Part shown: positions 32,740 to 42,750 of the stretch, one piece after another
How the letters are laid out: each line of letters starts with the position of its first letter
Position numbering within the stretch: position 1 is the stretch's first letter
Assembly (NCBI GenBank): GCA_934466475.1
Contig: CAKSLI010000003.1
Location: 62,001 to 126,000, forward strand
Direction of reading: 5' to 3'
Source of the DNA: an uncultured Oscillospiraceae bacterium
GTDB taxonomy: Bacteria > Bacillota > Clostridia > Oscillospirales > Ruminococcaceae
Length of the DNA stretch: 64,000 bases
The notes under the pieces: generated by a model
The model's input: only the letters and a program-made list of their open reading frames with translations
Told to the model about the DNA's origin: nothing
Databases searched by the model: none
Made by a program: the position numbers and the translations under genes

Positions 32740-34395
32740 TTAGTCCTTGAATACCGCGCCGGTATTGGAAGATGTAACCAGCTTTGCATAACGCTTGAGG
32801 TAGCCGGAAAGCTCCTTGGGCGGGAGGATTCCCTTTTCCTTGCGCTTTGCGATCTCAGCGTCATCTACCAGCAGAGTTATGCTGCGGTTCGGGATATCAA
32901 TGTGGATCTTGTCGCCGTCCTCAACGAACGCGATAAGTCCGCCCTCTGCCGCCTCCGGTGAAACGTGTCCGATAGCCGCGCCCCTGGAAGCTCCGCTGAA
33001 GCGTCCGTCAGTGATGAGGGCTACGTTTCCGTCAAGGCCCTTACCAACGATAGCCGCGGTAGGAGCCAGCATTTCCGGCATTCCGGGTCCGCCCTTCGGT
33101 CCCTCGTAACGGATAACCACAACATCGCCCGCCTTGATGTCTCCGCCGAGAATAGCGTCGCATGCGGCCTGCTCGCCGTTGAATACGCGCGCGGTGCCTG
33201 TGAAGTCCATCATCTCCGGCTTGACTGCGCCCTGCTTTACAACAGAACCGTTCTCAGCCAGGTTGCCGCTCAGGATCGCAATACCGCCGTCCTTGCGTAT
33301 AGGAGCGTCTATCTTGTGGACGATAACGCCGTCTGCGTCCTTGGCCTTTGCGATACGGTCAGCCTGTGTGCCGGATACAGTCATAACGTCTGTATTTACA
33401 TGACCGCCCTTTGACAGCTCGCGGATTACGGTCTGGATACCGCCGACAGCGTTCAGGTCAGTGATGAAAACGCTGGAGGCAGGATTCAGCTTAGCAAGCT
33501 GCGGGGTCTTTCTGCTCATCTGGTCGATATCGTCAAGAGAGATGTCCACCTTTGCTTCGTGTGCGATAGCAAGCAGGTGGAGCACTGTGTTGGAGGAAGC
33601 TCCGATAGCCATATCTGTTGCGAGGGCATTGAGCATATTCTTCTTTGTAAGGATATCGCTCGGACGGATATTCTGCTTTACCAGCTCGACAACACGCTCG
33701 CCGGATTCCTTGGCAAGTCTGCGGCGCGCGGAGTTTACAGCGGGCTCTGTGCCGGCTGTCGGGAGCGCAAGACCGAGCGCCTCGGTCAGGCAGTTCATGG
33801 AGTTAGCGGTGTACATACCGGAGCAGCTTCCGCAGGTGGGGCATGCGTTATCCTCGAAATCCTTGATAACGTCGTCGCCAATCTCGCCGTTAGAGTACTG
33901 ACCGATCGCCTCGTAGATCTCGGAATATCCTACGCGCTTGCCCTGTACGCAGCCGGGGTTCATCGGACCGCCGCTGCAGAAGATCGAGGGCAGGTTCATT
34001 CTTGCGGCAGCAAGCACCATTCCCGGTACTATCTTGTCGCAGTTAGGAATGAATACAACGCCGTCCAGCGGGTGCGCTGTGAGCATAACCTCGATGGAAT
34101 CAGCGATAAGCTCTCTGGAGGCAAGGGAGTATCTCATGCCCTTGTGGTTCATCGCAAGTCCATCGCATACGCCAATGGTGAAAAACTCAAACGGAACACC
34201 GCCTGCGTTTCTGATTCCGTCCTTAACAGCTCTGGAAATTTCATGCAGGTGCATGTGTCCGGGAACATAGTCGCTTGCCGCACAGACAACTGCGATGAAA
34301 GGTCTGTGCATTTCGCTGTCTGTAACGCCGAGAGCCTTCAGGATTGCTCTGTGGGGAGTCTTTTCTACTCCCTCTTTAATAAGATCACTTCTCAT
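32740..34395 (-). CDS. ilvD: Dihydroxy-acid dehydratase
   Basis: A 551-residue cytosolic enzyme covering the full family length. Iron-sulphur ligands are visible in FIPNCDK and [16 protein letters not shown]; other blocks are [13 protein letters not shown] and [11 protein letters not shown]. It turns 2,3-dihydroxy acids into 2-keto acids for isoleucine, valine, leucine and pantothenate. It is the last gene of an operon whose other members act in sugar phosphate metabolism, 32 bases after the ROK kinase gene; no other ilv gene is in the window. RBS AAAGGACAC. Confidence 0.96.
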   Translation of the reverse strand: MRSDLIKEGVEKTPHRAILKALGVTDSEMHRPFIAVVCAASDYVPGHMHLHEISRAVKDGIRNAGGVPFEFFTIGVCDGLAMNHKGMRYSLASRELIADSIEVMLTAHPLDGVVFIPNCDKIVPGMVLAAARMNLPSIFCSGGPMNPGCVQGKRVGYSEIYEAIGQYSNGEIGDDVIKDFEDNACPTCGSCSGMYTANSMNCLTEALGLALPTAGTEPAVNSARRRLAKESGERVVELVKQNIRPSDILTKKNMLNALATDMAIGASSNTVLHLLAIAHEAKVDISLDDIDQMSRKTPQLAKLNPASSVFITDLNAVGGIQTVIRELSKGGHVNTDVMTVSGTQADRIAKAKDADGVIVHKIDAPIRKDGGIAILSGNLAENGSVVKQGAVKPEMMDFTGTARVFNGEQAACDAILGGDIKAGDVVVIRYEGPKGGPGMPEMLAPTAAIVGKGLDGNVALITDGRFSGASRGAAIGHVSPEAAEGGLIAFVEDGDKIHIDIPNRSITLLVDDAEIAKRKEKGILPPKELSGYLKRYAKLVTSSNTGAVFKD

Positions 34396-34427
34396 GGTGT
34401 GTCCTTTCTTCCCGCCGTGCGGGTGTT

Positions 34428-35384
34428 TTATTTGCAGGCCTTGTGGAGCATTGCAGCCCCTATAATGCCCGCGTCATTACCGAGGGAGCAAATCACGATC
34501 TCGGTATTTTTTGCGCTGTTTCTTGTATAAACCTGCTCTGCGACCGCCTTTTTCAGAGGAACGAGAAGCGTGTCGCCCTCGTTGCAGACTCCGCCGCCTA
34601 TGCAGAGGATATCAGGCTGGAATATGTTGATGACATTTGTTATTCCTACCGCGAGGTACTTGACGTACTGTTCTGTGACTTCAAGTCCGACAGGATCTCC
34701 CTGCTTCATCGCCTGATAAGCAGTGCGGGCGCTTACCCTGCCCTCCTGCTTTATGAGCCTTGCCATAAGGCTGTCGGGATTTTTCGCGGCGTATTCGCGG
34801 GTCGTGGTGACAAGTCCGGTAGCTGAGGAATAAGCCTCAAAGCAGCCGTTTCTGCCGCAGGTGCAGGGTCTGCCGTCAACCACTATAACGGTATGTCCTA
34901 TCTCGCCGCCGGCGAAATTGGAGCCGCTGTAAATCTTTCCGTTGATGATTATGCCGGAGCCGACCCCGGTGCCGAGAGTGATAACGACAGCGCTGTCCGC
35001 TCCCTTTGCGGAGCCTGCGCAGTACTCTCCGAACGCCGCTGCGTCAGCGTCATTCCCGAGGTACGTCCTTACACAGAAATGCTTCTCAACGTCAGGTCTG
35101 AGCGGAACGTTTTTGAATCCGAGGTTGTTGGAATATTCCACCACGCCGGTGTCCTGATTGCAGGTGCCCGGGCAGCCCATTCCGATGGAATCAAGCTGCG
35201 CGGGAGTTATCCCGGCTTCCTCGCAGGCGAGCTCTCCGGCGCGGATAATGTCCGCCAGGATCTCATCGTAGGGTCTCGGGGAATTCGTTCTGACCTTGGA
35301 ACGCGCGATTATCTCGCATTCCTCGCTGACGATACCGCAGGCGATATTGGTGCCGCCGATATCAATTCCGAGATGATAAGCCAT
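34428..35384 (-). CDS. ROK-family glucokinase
   Basis: A 318-residue cytosolic kinase. Phosphate loop [12 protein letters not shown], catalytic [11 protein letters not shown], the ROK signature [32 protein letters not shown] block with zinc ligands (His and CxCGxxGC), and GGGV near the end. It likely phosphorylates glucose, as in Gram-positive glucokinases; mannose or N-acetyl sugars are possible. It is 14 bases from manA, so hexose entry and mannose-6-phosphate conversion are coexpressed. Confidence 0.9.
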   Translation of the reverse strand: MAYHLGIDIGGTNIACGIVSEECEIIARSKVRTNSPRPYDEILADIIRAGELACEEAGITPAQLDSIGMGCPGTCNQDTGVVEYSNNLGFKNVPLRPDVEKHFCVRTYLGNDADAAAFGEYCAGSAKGADSAVVITLGTGVGSGIIINGKIYSGSNFAGGEIGHTVIVVDGRPCTCGRNGCFEAYSSATGLVTTTREYAAKNPDSLMARLIKQEGRVSARTAYQAMKQGDPVGLEVTEQYVKYLAVGITNVINIFQPDILCIGGGVCNEGDTLLVPLKKAVAEQVYTRNSAKNTEIVICSLGNDAGIIGAAMLHKACK

Positions 35385-35398
35385 GTCAGACCTCCCTC

Positions 35399-36364
35399 TT
35401 ATATAATATCGGTAAGAATGATCGTACCCTTGCCGGTCACGGTGTAATCTCCGGTGCCGGCGCTGATGAACAGGCTGTCGCCCTTCTTTGCGCCCACCTT
35501 CTCGGAGCCGGCCGCAACCTCAAAGCTGCCGTCCAGGACGAGCAGGGAATTGAACGAGCCCTCGCCTGCTGTAAGCTTAGCAGTTCCGTCAAGCTCCAGC
35601 TTGTTTACATTGAAGTACTCGCAGGAGCGCAGGAGCGTCTCAGTGCCGCCGGGGATCTGTTCGGGAGCGCCCTGTGCCGTGGTCGGGTACTTCGGAGGAA
35701 CAAGGTTTGTAACGTCCTTTGCCTTTTCAACGTGGAGCTCACGGGGCTTGCCGTCCTTGCCCACTCTGCCGTAATCGTAGATACGATAGGTGGTGTTGGA
35801 GTTCTGCTGGATCTCCGCGATAAGGATTCCCTTGCCGATAGCATGGAGCGTTCCGCTTTCGATGAAGAACACATCGCCCTTGTGCACCGGAACATTGTTT
35901 GTGACCTCCAGGAGCGTGTTGTTCGCTATGCGCTCTGCGAACTCCTCCTTGGAGATCTCGTGCTTGAAGCCGTAAAGGAGCTCCGCGCCGGGGTCGCAGT
36001 CAACGATGTACCACATCTCGGTCTTGCCGTATTCGCCCTCTACCCTGAGCGCGTACTCATTGGAGGGGTGCACCTGAACGGAAAGGTTGTCCTTTGCGTC
36101 AATGAGCTTTATCAGCACCGGGAAATACTCAAAGCGCTCGCAGTTCTTTCCGAGAACGCCCTTGCCCTTTTCTGCTATGTACTCGGAAAGGGTCTTGCCG
36201 TCGGATTCACCGCCAACTATGACGCTCTGTCCGTCCTTGTGGCAGGAGAGCTCCCAGCTCTCGGCGATCCTGTCGGAGTCGAGCTCCTTGCCGTATTCCT
36301 CACGGAGCCTGTTTCCGCCCCAGATGTAGTCCTTGCACGGTGCTTTCAGCTTTAATATTGCCAT
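35399..36364 (-). CDS. manA: Mannose-6-phosphate isomerase, class I
   Basis: A 321-residue cytosolic zinc enzyme of the cupin fold, short Gram-positive form. Blocks: YIWGGNRLREEYGK, the metal site LSVQVHPSNEYA plus KTEMWYIVD, and GTLHAIGKGILIAEIQQNSNTTYRIYD-type active-site strand. It interconverts mannose-6-phosphate and fructose-6-phosphate. It lies between the LUD-domain gene (16 bases) and the ROK kinase gene (14 bases). Confidence 0.95.
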   Translation of the reverse strand: MAILKLKAPCKDYIWGGNRLREEYGKELDSDRIAESWELSCHKDGQSVIVGGESDGKTLSEYIAEKGKGVLGKNCERFEYFPVLIKLIDAKDNLSVQVHPSNEYALRVEGEYGKTEMWYIVDCDPGAELLYGFKHEISKEEFAERIANNTLLEVTNNVPVHKGDVFFIESGTLHAIGKGILIAEIQQNSNTTYRIYDYGRVGKDGKPRELHVEKAKDVTNLVPPKYPTTAQGAPEQIPGGTETLLRSCEYFNVNKLELDGTAKLTAGEGSFNSLLVLDGSFEVAAGSEKVGAKKGDSLFISAGTGDYTVTGKGTIILTDII

Positions 36365-36380
36365 AATTATGTATCCTTTC

Positions 36381-36998
36381 TTAATAGCCCAGTTTTTCGT
36401 TGACTATGATTACCTTTATTCTGTCCTTGACGCGCTGCTGCGACATTCTTACGTATGAGCAGCAGATACGTCCCTTGCTCCTGCAATGGGAGCAGCTTTC
36501 TGTTACCTCGCAGGGAGTTCCGCTGTTCAGGCGCTTTGTATTCAGCGGAGCCGCGATTCTTTCTACGCGGCAGACCGCCTCGTCCATGTCCTTTACTATC
36601 TTGTTCACGCCGACAATGAGCACAACCTGGGCAGGTCCGTAGATCATCGCGGAAACGCGGTTTCCCCTGCCGTCCACGTTGTAGAGCTCGCCTTCCTCGG
36701 TGACTGCATTGCTGCTGGCAAAGAAAGTGTCGGAAACGAACGCCTTATGCAGGATGTCCTCCACCTCCTCCGGGGTCTTTCCCTCGGAGCGGTCAAGGTA
36801 TATTCCGGGATACTCTGTCATAAGCAGCTGCTTTACGCCGCTTTCTTCAAGGGTTACCGAGCCTCCGGCGGTTATGAGCTTGTCATTCTTTACAAGCTCC
36901 CGCACGATTTCGTAGAGCTCCTCGCGTGTCTCTGCGAAGCACGCCTTCATGTTGTTCCTTTCAAGCGCCGCCATGGTGCGGCTGATCCTATCGTCCAT
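36381..36998 (-). CDS. LUD-domain (LutC/DUF162-like) protein
   Basis: A 205-residue cytosolic protein with the LUD domain: ITAGGSVTLEESGVKQLL, FFASSNAVTEEGELYNVDGRGNRVSAMIYGP, VLIVGVNKIV. Near the C-terminus is CSHCRSKGRICCSY, a possible metal site. In LutABC, such domains help oxidise lactate; stand-alone copies like this one have no assigned role. The ATG at 36998 follows AGGAGG, one base after the stop of the LytR-like gene. Confidence 0.88.
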   Translation of the reverse strand: MDDRISRTMAALERNNMKACFAETREELYEIVRELVKNDKLITAGGSVTLEESGVKQLLMTEYPGIYLDRSEGKTPEEVEDILHKAFVSDTFFASSNAVTEEGELYNVDGRGNRVSAMIYGPAQVVLIVGVNKIVKDMDEAVCRVERIAAPLNTKRLNSGTPCEVTESCSHCRSKGRICCSYVRMSQQRVKDRIKVIIVNEKLGY

Positions 36999-36999
36999 G

Positions 37000-37887
37000 T
37001 TATTCCTCCTGTCCGGATTTCTGGCGGATAGATATAACGGAATTATCGGATATCGTGAAGCTTCCGTCGTCGCCGTATTCGCCGTAGGGGACATAATATT
37101 CAGCAGGATTTATACCATACTGGGCAGTATTGAGCATAGCCGCCTTTCTGCTCAGGTAGGCGTCCTGCGTAATGTCGGTTTCTGCGCTGTCCATTATTTC
37201 GGCGGCGTAAACATCAAGCAGCGAGCTGTCGATGTAGGTGAGGTTCTGGTTCACAAGCTCAATGAGCAGTGAGCAGATCATGTTCCAGCGGTAATCCTCG
37301 CTCTCGCCGAAATCAGCGAACATCAGGTAGCTGTAAATCGCGTCGGCGGTAAGGATCTGGTCGCCGGAGTTTATTGTGGTGACCTCGTTTCCGTCAGTGA
37401 TCATCAAAGTCTTGGGGACCTCGTATTCCACGTTGCCGAACGTGGTCACGAGAGAAACGAAGCTGGAGCGCGTGAATCTGATGTAACCGTCCAGCTTTAT
37501 GCCGCACTGTTCGCCGACCGCCTCTGCGACTCCCCTGCCGCCCTGCGCCGCATAGATATTGGGAAGCGTGCGCCCGGAAGAAGCCAGCGCAATGCCATCG
37601 TTCACCGGAATAAAGGTGAGTCTGTTCTCCACTGCGTCAAACGCCGCAATAATAAACAGCTGCGGCATATCGTTCTCGCCATCGGATATCATGGTCATAA
37701 CGGAAAGGTTCATGCCGGAATCGGGCACGAAATCACTTGTAAGCTCTCCGTCAGCGGTGAGTCCGGTTTCAGCGCTCTTCGGGAAAATGAAGTCCCGGAA
37801 GGAAACTATTGCCATGATTATCATTGCCAGCGTAATGCCGAATGCGATGAAATATATATACCAGTTGCTTTTTCTGCGTACTGCCAT
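37000..37887 (-). CDS. LytR-CpsA-Psr-like membrane-anchored protein
   Basis: A 295-residue protein with one N-terminal membrane helix (about 10-30) and an outside domain that resembles the LCP fold: NLSVMTMISDGEN, LTFIPVNDG, LDGYIRFTRSSFVSLVTTFG (compare the DGxVxVxFxGFxxLVDxLGG pattern of LCP proteins). The Arg residues that bind the polyprenyl phosphate are poorly kept, so ligase activity is doubtful. First gene of a five-gene operon with LUD, manA, ROK and ilvD genes. Confidence 0.7.
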   Translation of the reverse strand: MAVRRKSNWYIYFIAFGITLAMIIMAIVSFRDFIFPKSAETGLTADGELTSDFVPDSGMNLSVMTMISDGENDMPQLFIIAAFDAVENRLTFIPVNDGIALASSGRTLPNIYAAQGGRGVAEAVGEQCGIKLDGYIRFTRSSFVSLVTTFGNVEYEVPKTLMITDGNEVTTINSGDQILTADAIYSYLMFADFGESEDYRWNMICSLLIELVNQNLTYIDSSLLDVYAAEIMDSAETDITQDAYLSRKAAMLNTAQYGINPAEYYVPYGEYGDDGSFTISDNSVISIRQKSGQEE

Positions 37888-37930
37888 AGTGCCACCTTTT
37901 TAAAAAATATCTTATCATTCCGAAAAGGTA

Positions 37931-37959
37931 TTGAATTTTTCCGGAATTAGTAATATAAT
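37931..37959 (+). promoter_or_regulatory. Candidate distal promoter of alr
   Basis: TTGAAT (37931-37936), 17-base spacer, TATAAT (37954-37959), about 165 bases before alr. It is downstream of, and faces, the minus-strand promoter at 38025-38053, so the two transcripts would overlap. Confidence 0.5.
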
Positions 37960-38024
37960 AGATTAGTGGGTTCAAAATTGCTGACCCGGTGTCCGTTCTG
38001 TATATATGTGCAGGGACATAAAGT

Positions 38025-38053
38025 ATTATATCACATTTTTTCTGAAATTTCAA
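38025..38053 (-). promoter_or_regulatory. Promoter of the LytR-manA-ilvD operon
   Basis: TTGAAA (38053-38048), 17-base spacer, TATAAT (38030-38025). The leader to the first ATG is about 130 bases. Confidence 0.75.
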
Positions 38054-38125
38054 GGTATTGACGCATAAAGATTAAACCGGATTTTATCCGGCGCCTGTAC
38101 CGGAGAATATATCTAAGGAGAAGCC

Positions 38126-39259
38126 ATGAACAGTTTTTACCACAGAACATGGGCGGAGATAAACCTCGATGTCCTGAAAAACAACATAGAAATCATCAGG
38201 AAATACATAGGTGAAAAGCAGATAATCGCGATCGTCAAGGCAAACGCCTACGGACACGGGGACGCCGAATGCGCCCTCGCCCTGAACGAATGCGGCGTTG
38301 AGCACTTCGCCGTTTCAAACATCTGGGAGGCCCAGAACCTCATAAATGCCAAGGTAAAGGGCGATATTCTGATATTTGGCTACTGCGATGTGCCCATGGT
38401 GATGCAGGAGCTCGGAAAGGGCTGCATTTTCACGGTCGGCAGCGTTGACTACGCGCGGGAGCTTTCCGAAGCCGCCGTGAAAGCAGGCGTAAAGATCCCG
38501 GTGCACATAAAGTTCGACACTGGAATGTCCCGCGTTGGTATCACCACCGCCGAGGAGGCTGATGAGATCCTTTCACTGCCCGGGCTTGACTGCCGCGCCG
38601 GTTATACTCACTTTGCCGTTGCCGATTCCCTGGAGCCGCAGGACGTTGAGTTCACCAGGCTGCAATACAAGAGATTATCGGATATATGCCGCAGCAGGAA
38701 ACTCCCCATGCACTGCCAGAACAGCGGCGGCATACTTTTCCATGACTTCGACAGCGACTTTGTAAGGGCAGGAATCGTAATGTACGGTCACCGCCCGAAT
38801 ACGGCGTATGCGCTTCCGGACGGAATAAAATCCATATTCAGCATGAAAACCGTTATCAGCCAGATAAAGACGATCCAGCCCGGCGACACGGTGAGCTACG
38901 GAAGGACCTTCACCGCACAGAAGCCCACCAGGATTGCGCTAATTCCGATTGGCTATGCAGACGGCTTCAACCGCAAGCTCTCGGGGCAGTGGAATGTGCT
39001 CGTGCGCGGAAAGGAAGCCCCGATACTCGGCAGGATATGCATGGATCAGACGCTCATTGACGTCACCGACATCCCAGAAGCTCAGGTCGGAGATACCGTA
39101 ACGGTATTCTCGGACGAAACTGACGGAGGATGTTCGGTAGACCGCGCCGCGGACATCATCGGCACGATAAGCTACGAGCTGCTCTGCTGCCTCGGTCCGA
39201 GAGTCCCGAGGGTCTACATCGAAAATGGCAGGGAAAAGGACATCCTGAAATATATCTGA
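38126..39259 (+). CDS. alr: Alanine racemase
   Basis: A 377-residue PLP enzyme. The PLP lysine is K38 in VKANAYGHG, and the second catalytic residue is the Tyr in VSYGRTFTA (about 256). Further blocks: FDTGMSRVG, AGIVMYGHRPN, LGRICMDQTLIDVT. It makes D-alanine for the cell wall. ATG at 38126 after AAGGAGAAGCC. Monocistronic, with a strong terminator shared with the convergent sensor kinase. Confidence 0.95.
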   Translation: MNSFYHRTWAEINLDVLKNNIEIIRKYIGEKQIIAIVKANAYGHGDAECALALNECGVEHFAVSNIWEAQNLINAKVKGDILIFGYCDVPMVMQELGKGCIFTVGSVDYARELSEAAVKAGVKIPVHIKFDTGMSRVGITTAEEADEILSLPGLDCRAGYTHFAVADSLEPQDVEFTRLQYKRLSDICRSRKLPMHCQNSGGILFHDFDSDFVRAGIVMYGHRPNTAYALPDGIKSIFSMKTVISQIKTIQPGDTVSYGRTFTAQKPTRIALIPIGYADGFNRKLSGQWNVLVRGKEAPILGRICMDQTLIDVTDIPEAQVGDTVTVFSDETDGGCSVDRAADIIGTISYELLCCLGPRVPRVYIENGREKDILKYI

Positions 39260-39269
39260 TCACACGAAA

Positions 39270-39304
39270 ACCCCGCAGGTACTGAATGACCTGCGGGGTC
39301 GTTT
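39270..39304. terminator. Bidirectional terminator between alr and the sensor kinase
   Basis: Stem ACCCCGCAGGT/ACCTGCGGGGT with an eight-base loop; AAA on one side and GTTTT on the other. Confidence 0.85.
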
Positions 39305-40794
39305 TATTTCTTTTCGTCCGCGTCTGATGAGCGCTTCATCAGGCGGAGCGACTGCTTCTGCGGCTCGGAAGCCGGCTGTTCATGGTACTCCGGCGCTTCA
39401 AACCAGAACGTGCTTCCCTTTCCGACCTCGCTGTCGGCACCGTATTTGAACCCGTGCTGCTCCAGCACATTCTTTACTATCGAAAGCCCGATCCCGCTGC
39501 CCATTTTTGCGCGCTTGTGGGTCTTGTTGCGCTCGCTGACCTTGTAGTATCTGTCCCAGATATACGGCAGGTATTCAGGTGCAATGCCGTCTCCGTGGTC
39601 GGTGACTTCAAACCTCATCAGCCCCGGTTCCTTGCGGTAAAGCCGGACGATGACCGTGTTATCGTCTCCGGTATATGTGACTGCATTGTTTATCAGATTA
39701 TAGACCACCTGCTCCAGCTTGGTGATGTCGGCGTTTATCATTATGCCTTCCTCCGCCTGGAGTTCAATGATTATACCGTCATTCTCCTTCAGTATGTCAA
39801 AGCGGGAAATTACGCCGGAGAGCCTGTCTGACAGGTCAAACACCGACATGTTCATTTCAGTTACTCCCGCCTGGAGCTTCGACAGGTCGAGTATATCGTT
39901 GACCAGCGACGAGAGCCTGTCGGTTTCATCGATTATGACCTTCAGGTGCCGCTCGCGCTTCTCCGGATTGTCGCCGGAAAGGTCGCGTATCATTTCGGCG
40001 TAAGCCTTTATCATCGTCAGCGGAGTGCGCAGGTCATGTGAGATGTTCGCCATCAGCTCACGGCGCAGGTCATCTGATTTCGCTATTTCCTTTGAAGCGT
40101 CCTCAAGGGTCGCGGCAAGCTGCTGTATCTCGTTGAAGTCGTGCTCGTCTATCTTAGCGTCAAATTTACCCTGCGGCAGGTCCTTGGCATGCTTGTTGAT
40201 TTTGATTATCGGGTTTGTTATCTTGTTCGCGAAGAACAGCGAAACAAATATGGTCAGCATCATTATCAGCAGTGCAACAAACAGGAACTGCCTGCGGAAT
40301 ATCGCAACTGTCGTTCCGATAGGCTGAATATAGTTGCAGATAAAGATGTACGCCTCCGGGTCGTCCTTGCTGCCGATGTAGGTGCACATCATAAGTACGC
40401 TGTTGTCCTCGCGCTCGTCCCGGAACTGCTCATAGTACACGCCCGTCTCGGAATCCAGCGCCGCCTGCTGGTACTTGGTCTTTGAAAGCTGCGACAACGA
40501 CTGGCTTCCTCCGAGGTAATCGACATATCCTATGTTGTACGGCGTGGATATCTCGATGTACATTTTGTTCTTGCGCGCCATGGAGGTGACAACGGTGCCG
40601 AATTTATCGGAATCACCCACGGTCCAGCTCGCCTTGATGTACGCCACTGCCTCGGCTATCTCATAGGTCTTCATCCACTCGTAAAAAATCGGAAAGAGGA
40701 CTATCAGAAAAACGTAGGTAAACACCAGCATCGCGAGGACTATCGCCTCAAAACGCGCCCAGACGTTGAATTTGATGCTCCTGAGAAACTTCAT
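39304..40794 (-). CDS. Membrane sensor histidine kinase (HAMP-HisKA-HATPase)
   Basis: A 496-residue protein with helices at about 14-38 and 165-190, an outside sensor of about 125 residues, a HAMP linker (ANKITNPIIKINKHA), the phosphoacceptor His in ANISHDLRTPL (about 243), and ATP-binding boxes NLINNAV, DHGDGI and GSGIGLSIV. The outside domain contains a PAS-like strand pattern. It overlaps the regulator gene by ATGA. Signal unknown. Confidence 0.93.
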   Translation of the reverse strand: MKFLRSIKFNVWARFEAIVLAMLVFTYVFLIVLFPIFYEWMKTYEIAEAVAYIKASWTVGDSDKFGTVVTSMARKNKMYIEISTPYNIGYVDYLGGSQSLSQLSKTKYQQAALDSETGVYYEQFRDEREDNSVLMMCTYIGSKDDPEAYIFICNYIQPIGTTVAIFRRQFLFVALLIMMLTIFVSLFFANKITNPIIKINKHAKDLPQGKFDAKIDEHDFNEIQQLAATLEDASKEIAKSDDLRRELMANISHDLRTPLTMIKAYAEMIRDLSGDNPEKRERHLKVIIDETDRLSSLVNDILDLSKLQAGVTEMNMSVFDLSDRLSGVISRFDILKENDGIIIELQAEEGIMINADITKLEQVVYNLINNAVTYTGDDNTVIVRLYRKEPGLMRFEVTDHGDGIAPEYLPYIWDRYYKVSERNKTHKRAKMGSGIGLSIVKNVLEQHGFKYGADSEVGKGSTFWFEAPEYHEQPASEPQKQSLRLMKRSSDADEKK

Positions 40795-41477
40795 CAGTCT
40801 GCCTCAAACTTGTAGCCCATGCCTCTCAGCGTAACGATATAGTTGCGGTACGGTCCGAGATTATTTCTGAGCATCTTGATGTGCGTGTCTATCGTGCGGT
40901 CATCGCCGAAGAAATCATAGCCCCACACCTCTTCAAGAAGTTTGTTGCGGGTGAGCGCGATGTTCTTGTTGCGTACAAGGTAGAACAGCAGGTCGTACTC
41001 CTTGGGAGTGAGGTTTGCCTTTACGCCGTCAATGTACACATCTCTTGAGGTGAAGTTGATCTCCAGCCCGCCGAATTTCACAGTTTCCGGCGCGGGAGAA
41101 GCGGGAGCCTTTGCCGCGGAATTACGCTTTACAATAGCGTTTACGCGCGCCATGACCTCCTTGGGCGAGAAGGGCTTTACGACATAATCGTCAATGCCGA
41201 GCTCAAAGCCGAACAGCTTGTCGTACTCCTCGCCGCGGGCAGAAAGCATGAGCACGGGGATCTGCTTTATCTTGCGGATCTCCTTGCAGGCAGAATAGCC
41301 GTCGAGCCTCGGCATCATTACGTCCATGATGATGATGTCATAGTCGTTGTTCTTCACCATTTCGATAGCCTGCATTCCGTCACACGCCTCAGACACCTGA
41401 TGTCCCTCAAACTCTGCGTATTCCTTGATAACCTCGCGGATATTCTCTTCATCGTCAACTACAAGTATTCTGTACAT
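40794..41477 (-). CDS. OmpR/PhoB-family response regulator
   Basis: A 227-residue regulator. Receiver: DDEEN, phosphorylation Asp in IIMDVMMPRLDG (about 51), KPFSPKEV. C-terminal winged helix: LTPKEYDLLFYLVRN and VWGYDFFGDDRTIDTHIKMLRNNLG-type recognition region. It is transcribed before and coupled to the kinase at 39304. A TATAAT at 41577-41582 lies about 100 bases upstream but has no clear -35, so the promoter may need activation, perhaps autoregulated. Confidence 0.94.
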   Translation of the reverse strand: MYRILVVDDEENIREVIKEYAEFEGHQVSEACDGMQAIEMVKNNDYDIIIMDVMMPRLDGYSACKEIRKIKQIPVLMLSARGEEYDKLFGFELGIDDYVVKPFSPKEVMARVNAIVKRNSAAKAPASPAPETVKFGGLEINFTSRDVYIDGVKANLTPKEYDLLFYLVRNKNIALTRNKLLEEVWGYDFFGDDRTIDTHIKMLRNNLGPYRNYIVTLRGMGYKFEAD

Positions 41478-41636
41478 ACGTTCATCTCCCTGATTTTCTC
41501 AATGGTTTCTTTTCACAATAGATTTTCCTGCTAAAAGCTGGCGCTCCTCGGAACGCCTGCTTTGTATGATATAATCATTATACTTCACAATTATGACGGC
41601 GGTGTGAAAAGCCGCTGAATTTTACCTGTGCAGTTT

Positions 41637-42740
41637 TCAGGAGTCCTGTGCGTCCCCGAAGAACTGCGCAACCTCGCGCATCATCGCCTCGATTATGTCC
41701 GGTCTGCCGGTATCGTAGGACGCGGTTCCCGGCGCCCTCAGAATTACCGTACCGAAATCATTGTTTGCTGCCGGCAGTGTCACAGTCACCGTTACTCTGC
41801 CTCTTTCTTCCGTCATGGAAAAGCTTCCGCCGCTTACCGAGGCAAACCGCTTTATTATGGGTATTCCATAGCCGATGCGCTGGTAGCTGAAATTTACCTC
41901 CCTGCCGCCTGAAAAGTCGCTGCCCGAAAACATGCTGCTTTCGTTCGTTATCCGGAACTCAATAAAGCTCCTGCCACGCTGCTCCCTGCGGTAGACCGCA
42001 AGTATCGGCTCCGTGTCCTTCGGCGAATAAAGCAGCGCGTTCTGTACAGCGTTCACAAGGGCGACTACCGCGCGGCGGCTGTCCGCAAAGATACGCAGAT
42101 CCTGCGGATCCGTCAGCACCTCTATTCTTCTGCCGCACTTGGCAAGAGCCGCATTGCAGCGCTCCGCCAGATTCATCGCAAGCTCCCCGGCGTCTATGAC
42201 CGTGCTGTTCTGGTTCTGGCTGAACATATTCGCGTATTCAAACGCGTTTCCGCACACTGCCGCGATGTTGGACATGGCGCTCTCGATCGCCAGGACGTCC
42301 GCCAGCTTCGCATAATCGTGGCTTTCCGAAAGCCCGACCCTGAGCTTTGACGAGCTTCTCCACACCGTGGAGATATTGAGCTCTATCGCATTATACAGCG
42401 CAAGAATGTCAGACGGGCTTTCCGTGAGCTCCCCGATATGCCGCGCCGCGTCGGCGGAGAAAATTTCGCAGATATACGCCACGCTTTCTCCGATATCATT
42501 CTTTATCGGATAGATACGGCAGCAGCTGAAAATATCGTCCCTGTAAAGCGTGAACTCCATAACTCTGCCCAGCGGCTCCGGAACAGTTTCCCGGATATAA
42601 CCGAGCAGGCTCTCGCCGGGACGGAACTTACCGTCCGGGGAATACACACAGCAGAAGCGGTTATCCAGGCAAACCAGCGGATTCTCTCCGGAAAGCATAG
42701 CCAGATAAGGCTTATAAATTTCGTTCAGAGCTGTCTGCAT
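41637..42740 (-). CDS. HATPase-domain sensor-like protein lacking a phosphoacceptor histidine box
   Basis: A 367-residue soluble protein. Residues about 10-110 look PAS-like (NRFCCVYSPDGKFRPG; RIYPIKNDIGESVAYICEI). The C-terminal half is a histidine-kinase ATPase fold (VNAVQNALLYSPKD as the N-box, IGYGIPIIKRFASVSGG as the G2-like box). The middle helix pair has no H-E/D-x-x-T/N-P box, and the G1 DxGxG box is replaced by TNESSMF, so catalysis is doubtful. It is the last gene of the tyrA-pepF operon, ten bases after pepF. Function unknown. Confidence 0.65.
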   Translation of the reverse strand: MQTALNEIYKPYLAMLSGENPLVCLDNRFCCVYSPDGKFRPGESLLGYIRETVPEPLGRVMEFTLYRDDIFSCCRIYPIKNDIGESVAYICEIFSADAARHIGELTESPSDILALYNAIELNISTVWRSSSKLRVGLSESHDYAKLADVLAIESAMSNIAAVCGNAFEYANMFSQNQNSTVIDAGELAMNLAERCNAALAKCGRRIEVLTDPQDLRIFADSRRAVVALVNAVQNALLYSPKDTEPILAVYRREQRGRSFIEFRITNESSMFSGSDFSGGREVNFSYQRIGYGIPIIKRFASVSGGSFSMTEERGRVTVTVTLPAANNDFGTVILRAPGTASYDTGRPDIIEAMMREVAQFFGDAQDS

Positions 42741-42750
42741 TATGCCTCCG

